A stretch of 24,442 nucleotides of DNA, from IMG/VR virus record IMGVR_UViG_3300034418_008649, positions 1 through 24,442 of that record; one strand, given 5' to 3'. The position numbers were made by a program, and so were the translations under genes. Shown piece after piece: positions 15,281 to 24,400 of the stretch. Position 1 is the stretch's first letter, and each line of letters begins with the position of its first letter. The notes beneath the pieces were generated by a model. It was not told the origin of the DNA, did no database searches, and saw only the letters and a program-made list of their open reading frames with translations. The DNA is from a virus.

Positions 15281-15305
15281 AAAACATTTTAAATATTTTT
15301 TAAGA

Positions 15306-15330
15306 GCCCCTCACTTGAGGGGCTTTTTTT
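15306..15330 (+). terminator. Rho-independent terminator between the two fibre genes
   Basis: GCCCCTC (15306-15312) pairs with GAGGGGC (15317-15323) around a four-base loop, followed by seven T's. It lies 25 bases after the first fibre stop, so the giant fibre gene should need its own promoter or read-through. Confidence 0.9.
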
Positions 15331-15340
15331 AATATTTATC
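15331..15340 (+). promoter_or_regulatory. Variant TATTTAT motif after the terminator
   Basis: AATATTTATC follows the T run directly and differs by one base from the other four motifs. It is 81 bases from the next ATG rather than 22-25, so it is weaker evidence. A TTGAC at 15342 is nearby. The leader just before the ATG, TAACTAAAATATAATGGCCGA, resembles the one before 10249. Confidence 0.25.
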
Positions 15341-15372
15341 GTTGACTAGTCTGTTTGGAAGTGAAAAACAAC

Positions 15373-15402
15373 TATTACTTAAATTATTTTATTAAAGTAA
15401 TA
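15373..15402. promoter_or_regulatory. Inverted repeat in the leader of the giant fibre gene
   Basis: TATTACTT (15373-15380) and AAGTAATA (15395-15402) are perfect inverted copies 14 bases apart, ending 11 bases before the ATG. It could be an operator or an RNA hairpin controlling access to the start. All is AT-rich, so chance is possible. Confidence 0.35.
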
Positions 15403-15413
15403 ACTAAAATATA

Positions 15414-18400
15414 ATGGCCGAATATAATCCGGAACAACCCCCTTTATCGCTAGTAGGTACCATATCAGGTAATGCTCAAGGTAAAGATAAATATGGGATA
15501 AACGATGAAACTGGTTTAGGACCTAATGGTGCTGACAAGTATATATCATATGACGTTGTAATATCATCAATAACTTCTCAAGTTGTAGGTGATGCTAGTG
15601 TTAGAGACTCTTTAGGTCTTCTAGTTGGAGGTCAATACACAGGTATAGATGTTAAAGTAGGAGACTGGATGTCTACTACAGATGGTGCTCGTATATTCCA
15701 AATCACAGAAATTACAGAAAAATCTGATACCTACATTTCATGTTCTATTGAAGATGTAGGTATGGCTGTAGCTAAAACTCGTGGTGATAGGGTTAACTCT
15801 GTAGGAGATGGTACTGGTGTATTTATATTTGAGGTTAGTGATGATTCTCAACCTACATGGGCTATAAACAAATTAGATTCATTCTCTAATACTACAGCAG
15901 CTAATGCTATTCAAACTTATTTTAACGTATACGAACCATTCCAAAGATTTACTTTCTACCCAGATATTACAGGTAGTATAGAAATTGGAGATTTAGTAAC
16001 AATTACAGGTTCAGTATCAGGTACTCCTGTAACCCCTTACAGATTAGTCCAGGCCCAAGATGGAGATACAGTAGTAGGTGTTGTTTCTGACATTTACGGT
16101 GGTAATAATATTAATGTACGTCCTGTAAATAAAATTATAACTAATTTTTCAACTCCTGAAAATTTAGTAACGGGTGAAATTGGTTCAACTTGGTATTTAA
16201 GTGGTAGTGGTGCTTATACTACAAGTAGTGATTTTGGTGATCCTAAATTCTTCCAATTAAGCCTCCCAGTAGTAGCTTCAGTTACAGGTAGTGTAGACGG
16301 AACTACATTTGATCAAGGTTCTTATAACCTTATAATCAACAATATTGAAGTAATCCCTCAAAGTTCAGGAGTATTAAATCTAGGACAGATTACAAGTTCT
16401 ATTAATACTTATACTTCTACAACTTATGTAACAGCAGGTATTAATGAACAAGGTGGTGGATTTGCCTCAGCTCAAACTTTAGGATCAGCTGGTTCTGGAG
16501 GTAGTGCAGGCACATTAGCATATACAGGTGTAGATAGTGAAACCTTTATAGTATTAGATACTTCAGGTGGAACTGGTTCATACCCTTCAGCTCCAGGCAA
16601 ATTTGCAATTACTGCAAGTGGGGTTGATTTTGAAGTTCACCCTACAACAGCAGATTTTATAGCCGCTAGTGTCTATCCTGCAGCATCTGCTACTCAAATT
16701 AAAGATGATATTAATGCCGCTGCTACTGCTGCCGGAGCTGGTGTAGTAGCAACCGTTGATACTTCATCAATACCCCACATTCTTACTATCACTAATACCG
16801 GCGCTGGTACATTAGAAATAAATAATATAGCTAATGATGCTGCGGGCACAGCAACAGTAGGTAATGGTTCAGGTACAGGTTTACCTACAGGACAATTTAG
16901 TGCTCCTGCTCTAGAACAATATTTAACTTTAGGGAGAACAGATGGTGGTGATATCCTACTTCAAGGTAGTTGGGTAACATCAGCCAGTGGTTCAGGACTA
17001 TGGAGTGTATCAGGTACCCCACCTTATCTCTTAATGATTGAAGCCGCTGGTGGTGGTAGCGATTTAGAAATAGTATATACAGGATCAGTAGTAGAAACTC
17101 AAACTACTTCAATCCACTTTACAGGTTCAGGAGTTACAGTTGAAGCATCAGGTTCAAACGGTGTTTTAGTAACTATAGGAGATACAAGTACATCTGGTAC
17201 TTCAGGTACAGCTGCTGCTTCAGGTACATCAGGTACAGATGGTAGCTCAGGTACTTCAGGTAATGGTACTGATGGTACTTCAGGTACTACAGGTACAGCA
17301 GGTTCTTCAGGTACAGCTGGCACTAGCGATACTTCAGGTACTTCAGGAGGTACTTCAGGTACTGCCGGTACAAATGGTAGTGACGGTACAACAGGTACTG
17401 CAGGAAATTCAGGTACCTCAGGTACAAGTGACACCTCAGGTACAACTGGTTCAGCCGGTACTTCAGGTACTTCGGGTGATGCTGATAGTGCCACTTCAGG
17501 TACAAATGGAGTAAGTGGTACTTCAGGTACTTCAGCTGATAGTTCAACATCCGGTACTGCTGGTTCATCAGGAACAAGTGGTTCAGACGGTACTGCGGGT
17601 ACAGTAGGTACTTCAGGCTCATCAGGTACAAGTGATACTTCAGGTACAGCAGGTACAGCAGGCAGTTCAGGTACAACAGGAGATGATGGCAGTTCAGGTA
17701 CTGCAGGAAATTCAGGTACTTCAGGTACAAGTGATACCTCAGGTACAACAGGTTCAGCCGGTACTTCTGGTACATCAGGCGACAATGAAAGCTCCACTTC
17801 AGGTACAAACGGAGAATCAGGTACTTCAGGTACTTCAGGTGATTCTAGCACTTCAGGAACCGCCGGTTCTTCAGGTACTTCAGGTACAACTGGTGATGAC
17901 GGCACAAGTGGTACAGCTGGTGATTCAGGAACCTCAGGTACAAGCGAAACTTCAGGTACAGCAGGTAATGATGGAACTTCAGGTACAACTGGTGATGACG
18001 GCACAAGTGGTACAGCAGGTGAATCCGGTACTTCAGGTACAAGTGATACCTCAGGTACAGCAGGTTCTGCAGGTACTTCTGGTACATCAGGCGACAACGA
18101 AAGCGCTACTTCAGGTACAAACGGAGAATCAGGTACTTCAGGTACTTCAGGTGATAGTTCAACATCAGGAACAGCTGGTTCATCTGGTACTTCAGGTACA
18201 ACAGGTGAAGATGGAACCTCAGGTACAGCTGGTGATTCAGGAACCTCAGGTACAAGCGAAACTTCAGGTACAGCAGGTAATGATGGAACTTCAGGTACAA
18301 CAGGAGACGATGGTTCTTCAGGCACAGCAGGAGAATCAGGAACATCTGGTACATCCGATACAAGTGGTACAACAGGTACAGCAGGTAGTTCAGGTACCTC

Positions 18401-21400
18401 AGGTGATAACGAAAGTGCTACCTCAGGTACCCAAGGTAATTCAGGTACTTCAGGTACTTCAGGTGATTCTAGCACTTCAGGTACAGCAGGCTCTTCAGGT
18501 ACTTCGGGTACAACAGGTGAAGATGGCACTTCAGGTACAGCTGGCGATTCAGGAACTGCAGGTACAAGCGAAACTTCAGGTACTTCTGGAGCAGATGGAT
18601 CTTCAGGTACAACAGGAGACGATGGTACTTCTGGTACAGTAGGAGCATCAGGTACTTCAGGTACAAGTGACACCTCTGGTACAGCAGGTAGTGCTGGTAC
18701 TTCAGGTACCTCAGGAGACAACGAAAGCTCTACTTCAGGTACAAACGGTATAAGTGGTACTTCAGGTACTTCAGGTGATAGCTCAACTTCAGGAACTGCA
18801 GGATCTTCAGGAACCTCAGGCGATAACGAAACTTCAGGTACAGCTGGTACAGGAGGCTCATCAGGTACAGCAGGAGACTCAGGTACATCAGGAACTTCAG
18901 ATACTTCAGGTACTTCTGGAGCAGATGGATCTTCAGGTACAACAGGAGACGATGGTACTTCTGGTACAGCAGGAAATTCAGGTACAGCTGGTACTTCAGA
19001 TACAAGTGGTACAACAGGTTCAGCCGGTACCTCAGGTACTTCAGGAGATAACGCATCAGCAACTTCAGGAACAGCAGGTGAAAGTGGTACTTCTGGAACA
19101 TCAGGCGAAAGTTCAACTTCAGGTACAGCAGGTAGCTCTGGTACTTCAGGTGATAACGAAACTTCAGGTACATCAGGTACAGGAGGTTCAAGTGGTACAG
19201 CAGGTGAAAGTGGTACAGCAGGTACAAGTGATACTTCAGGTACTGCAGGTTCATCAGGCTCTTCAGGTACAACAGGAAATGATGGTACTTCAGGTACAGC
19301 TGGTGAATCAGGAACCGCAGGTACATCTGATACCTCAGGTACAACAGGTTCAGCCGGTACCTCAGGTACTTCAGGCGATAACGATAGCGCAACATCTGGT
19401 ACAAACGGTATAAGTGGTACTTCAGGTACTTCAGGTGATTCAAGTACCTCAGGAACAGCTGGTTCTTCAGGTACATCAGGTGATGATGAAACTTCAGGTA
19501 CAGCAGGTACAGGTGGTTCTTCAGGTACAGCTGGGGGATCAGGAACTAGTGGTACAAGCGATACTTCAGGTACAACTGGTAACGATGGAACTAGTGGTAC
19601 AAATGGAAATAATGGTACATCTGGAACAGCTGGTGAATCAGGAACCTCAGGTACAAGTGACACCTCAGGTACAACAGGTTCAGCTGGTACAAGTGGTACT
19701 TCAGGCGATAACGAAAGCTCAACATCAGGTACAGCCGGTGTAAGTGGTACTTCAGGTACCTCAGCAGATAGTTCAACTTCCGGAACAGCTGGTTCTTCAG
19801 GTACAACGGGTTCAGATGGTACAGCTGGTACAGTTGGTACAGCAGGCTCATCCGGTACAAGTGATACTTCAGGTACAGCTGGTACATCAGGTTCTTCAGG
19901 TACAACTGGAGAAGATGGTACCTCAGGTACTATAGGTACCAGTGGCTCGAGCGGTACTTCAGATACTTCAGGTACTACAGGTTCAGCTGGTACCTCAGGT
20001 ACAAGTGGTGATAACGAAAGTGCTACTTCAGGTACTGCAGGCGTAAGCGGAACTTCAGGTACTTCAGCTGATTCAAGTACTTCAGGAACAGCCGGTTCTT
20101 CAGGTACTTCAGGTTCAGATGGAACTTCAGGTACGGTAGGTACAGCTGGTTCAAGTGGTACAAGTGATACCTCGGGTACTTCAGGTACCGCAGGTTCATC
20201 AGGTACAACTGGTGACGATGGTACTTCAGGCTCAGTAGGTACCAGTGGTTCAAGCGGTACTTCAGATACAAGTGGTACAACAGGTTCAGCTGGTACAAGT
20301 GGTACTTCAGGCGATAACGAAAGTGCTACTTCAGGTACTGCAGGCGTAAGCGGAACTTCAGGTACTTCAGCTGATTCAAGTACTTCAGGAACTGCAGGTT
20401 CAAGCGGTACTACAGGTTCAGATGGCACAAGTGGTACAGTTGGTACAGCAGGTTCATCAGGAACTTCAGATACAAGTGGCACATCAGGTACAAACGGTAG
20501 TTCAGGTACTTCAGGTGATGATGGTACTTCAGGTACAGTAGGTACAGCTGGTTCTTCAGGTACAAGTGATACTTCAGGTACAACAGGTTCTGCCGGTACT
20601 TCAGGTACTTCAGGCGATAATGAATCAGCAACTTCAGGTACAAATGGTGTAAGTGGAACTTCAGGAACATCAGGTGAATCAAGTACTTCAGGAACCGCCG
20701 GTTCTTCAGGAACAAGTGGTTCAGATGGTACTTCAGGAACTGTAGGTACAGCTGGTAGTTCAGGTACATCCGATACAAGTGGTACTTCAGGTACAGCAGG
20801 TTCATCTGGTACTACAGGAGATGATGGTACATCAGGTTCAGTAGGTACTTCAGGTTCTAGTGGTACTTCAGATACTTCAGGAACAACAGGTAGTGCGGGT
20901 ACATCAGGTACAAGTGGAGACAATGCTTCGGCAACTTCAGGTACAGCAGGTGTAAGCGGTACTTCAGGTACATCAGCAGACTCAAGTACATCAGGTACAG
21001 CTGGTAGCTCAGGTACTTCTGGATCGGACGGAACTTCAGGTACAGTTGGTACTGCTGGTAGTTCGGGTACAAGTGATACTTCAGGTACCTCAGGCACAGC
21101 CGGTTCATCAGGTACTTCAGGTTCGGACGGAACTTCAGGCTCAGTAGGTACTTCAGGTTCATCAGGCACTTCGGATACTTCAGGTACAACTGGTTCAGCA
21201 GGTACTTCTGGTACAAGTGGTGATAACGAAAGTTCAACTTCAGGTACAGCCGGTGTAAGCGGTACTTCAGGTACTTCAGGTGATAGCTCAACTTCAGGAA
21301 CTGCAGGTTCTTCAGGTACTTCCGGTTCCGACGGAACTTCAGGCTCAGTAGGTACTTCGGGTTCATCAGGAACAAGTGATACTTCAGGAACTTCAGGTTC

Positions 21401-24400
21401 AGCTGGTACTTCTGGTTCAACAGGTGACAGTAAAACTTCCGGTACAGTAGGTACTTCAGGTTCAAGTGGTACAAGTGATACTTCAGGTACTACAGGTAGT
21501 GCAGGTACATCAGGTACTTCAGGAGACAATGCTTCAGCAACTTCTGGTACAGCAGGTGTTTCTGGTACTTCAGGTACTTCAGCAGATAGTTCAACTTCAG
21601 GAACTGCCGGTAGTTCAGGTACTTCAGGTTCGGACGGAACTTCAGGTTCTGCAGGAACAGCTGGTAGCTCAGGTACATCCGATACTTCAGGAACTTCAGG
21701 TTCAGCAGGTACTTCGGGTACAACGGGTGACAGTCAAACCTCAGGTACTGTAGGTACAGCAGGTAGCTCAGGAACAAGTGACACCTCAGGTACAACTGGT
21801 TCAGCCGGTACATCAGGTACTTCAGGTGATAACGCTTCAGCAACTTCCGGTACAGCAGGTGTTTCAGGAACTTCTGGTAGTTCCGCAGATAGCTCAACTT
21901 CAGGAACAGCCGGTTCTTCAGGTACTTCAGGTTCAGATGGAACTTCAGGTACAGTTGGTACAGCAGGTTCTTCAGGAACAAGTGATACTTCAGGAACTTC
22001 AGGTTCAGCTGGTACTTCTGGTTCAACAGGTGACAGTAAAACTTCCGGTACAGTAGGTACTTCAGGTTCATCAGGTACAAGTGATACTTCAGGTACAACA
22101 GGTAGTGCTGGTACTTCAGGTACTTCAGGTGATGTATCAAGTGCAACTTCAGGTACAGCAGGTACTTCAGGAAGCTCAGGTACTTCAGGCGGATCAAGCA
22201 CTTCAGGAACTGCAGGTTCTTCAGGTACAACTGGTTCAGATGGTACAAGCGGTACAGTTGGTACAGCTGGTTCAAGTGGTACAAGTGATACATCAGGTAC
22301 CTCAGGTACAGCTGGCTCTTCAGGTACTTCAGGTTCGGATGGTACATCAGGCTCAGTAGGTACTTCAGGTAGTTCAGGTACATCTGATACTTCAGGTACT
22401 ACAGGTAGTGCCGGTACTTCAGGTACTTCAGGCGATAACGAAAGCTCAACATCAGGTACAGCCGGTGTTTCTGGTACTTCTGGTACTTCAGGTGATAGCT
22501 CAACTTCAGGAACTGCAGGTTCTTCAGGAACTTCAGGTTCGGACGGAACTTCAGGTACAGCAGGAACTGCAGGTTCAAGTGGTACTTCCGATACAAGTGG
22601 AACTTCAGGTTCAGCTGGTACTTCTGGTTCAACAGGTGACAGTAAAACTTCCGGTACAGTAGGTACAGCAGGATCATCAGGTACTTCAGATACAAGTGGT
22701 ACAACTGGTAGTGCTGGTACTTCAGGTACTTCAGGCGATAATGAAAGCGCAACATCAGGTACAGTAGGTGTAAGCGGTACTTCAGGTACATCAGGCGAAT
22801 CAAGCACTTCAGGAACTGCAGGTTCTTCAGGAACAAGTGGTTCAGATGGCACTTCAGGTACAGCTGGTACAGCAGGTAGTTCAGGTACTTCTGATACAAG
22901 TGGAACTTCAGGTTCAGCCGGTACTTCAGGTTCAACTGGAGATAGTAAAACAAGTGGTACAGCAGGTACAGCGGGTTCAAGCGGTACTTCAGATACTTCA
23001 GGTACTACGGGTTCAGCCGGTACTTCAGGTACAAGTGGTGATGTAGCTTCTGCAACATCAGGTACAGCCGGTACTTCAGGAAGCTCGGGTACTTCAGGTG
23101 GATCTTCAACCTCTGGTACAGCAGGTTCAAGCGGTACAACAGGTTCAGATGGAACGTCAGGAACTGCGGGTACAGCTGGTTCATCAGGTACAAGTGATAC
23201 TTCAGGAACTTCAGGTTCAGCTGGTACTTCAGGTACAACTGGAGACAGTAAAACAAGTGGTACAGTAGGTACAGCCGGTTCATCAGGTACTTCAGATACA
23301 AGTGGTACAACAGGTTCAGCAGGTACTTCAGGTACTTCAGGTGATGTAAATTCAGCAACTTCTGGTACAGCAGGTACAAGCGGTAGTTCAGGTACTTCAG
23401 GTGGATCAAGCACTTCAGGAACAGCAGGTTCTTCAGGAACAAGCGGTTCAAATGGTACTTCAGGTTCTTCAGGTACTGCAGGTTCATCTGGTACCTCAGG
23501 TTCAAGTGATACTTCAGGTACATCCGGTTCAAGTGGTACATCAGGTTCAAATGGTACATCTGGTTCTTCAGGTACTGCAGGTTCTGCAGGTACTTCAGGT
23601 ACAAGTGATACTTCAGGCACTACAGGATCACACGGTACATCTGGTAGCTCAGGTACTTCAGGTTCTTCGGGTACAGCAGGTTCTGCAGGTACTGGTGGTA
23701 CTTCGGGTGTTAGTGGAAACGCTAATAGTTCAGGTACTTCATCAACCTCAGGTACAGCAGGTTCTTCAGGTACAACAGGTACAGCTGGTACTTCAGGAGT
23801 AGCAGGAGCTAGTAATTCATCAGGTACTTCAACTTCAAGTGGTACAGCAGGTACTACAGGTACATCAGGTACATCTGGTTCAGGTGATGCTACATCAGGT
23901 ACAGGAGGATCTGGTACTTCGGGTACAGCAGGTACATCAGGTTCTTCAGATACTTCAGGAACTTCAGGTTCAGCAGGTACTACTGGTACAGCAGGTACAT
24001 CAGGTGGTAGTGGATCATCAGGTACTACTGGATCTTCAGGTACATCAGGTTCAAGCGGTACTTCAGGAAGTTCAGGTACAAGTGGTTCATCTGGTACTTC
24101 AGGTGCAGCAACAATACTTAATAATACAAATAATTATGTATTAACTGCTACTGGAACCTCAGGATTAATTCAAGGCGAATCTAATTTCCAATTTGATGGT
24201 AATACATTAACTCTTGAAAAAGCTAAATTACAATCAAATCAGGTAACGTTAACCGCTAACTCAACTACTACAATCTTAGATAGTATTAATAATATTAACG
24301 TATCTTTAGGTGTTACTTTAGAATACATTATTATGAATATTGATGGTAGTAATATGAGAGGTGGTACATTTATGGCCATTACTAATAATACAAGTACTAA

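Noticed and set aside
15820-15827. Exact TATTTATA inside the giant fibre gene
   Set aside because: It lies within clear coding sequence with no start codon at the usual distance; one chance match is expected in AT-rich DNA.
17099-21529. A 1476-codon minus-strand reading frame encoding Pro-Glu-Val-Pro repeats, with similar frames at 21734-23620 and 13876-14706
   Set aside because: It is the antisense of the Gly-Thr-Ser codons (ACCTGAAGTACC read as Glu-Val-Pro). It mirrors the repeat exactly, includes no unique domain, and the + strand frame extends into non-repetitive sequence at both ends, so the + strand is the real gene.
17478-23645. CRISPR array, because of a regular 303-bp period
   Set aside because: The period is far too long, there are no identical repeats with unique spacers, and the whole region is one coding frame.
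17239-24144. Many + strand frames of Gln-Val-Leu-Gln type and minus-strand frames rich in Leu-Tyr-Lys
   Set aside because: They are out-of-frame readings of the same repeat with no leader, no domain and frequent stops.
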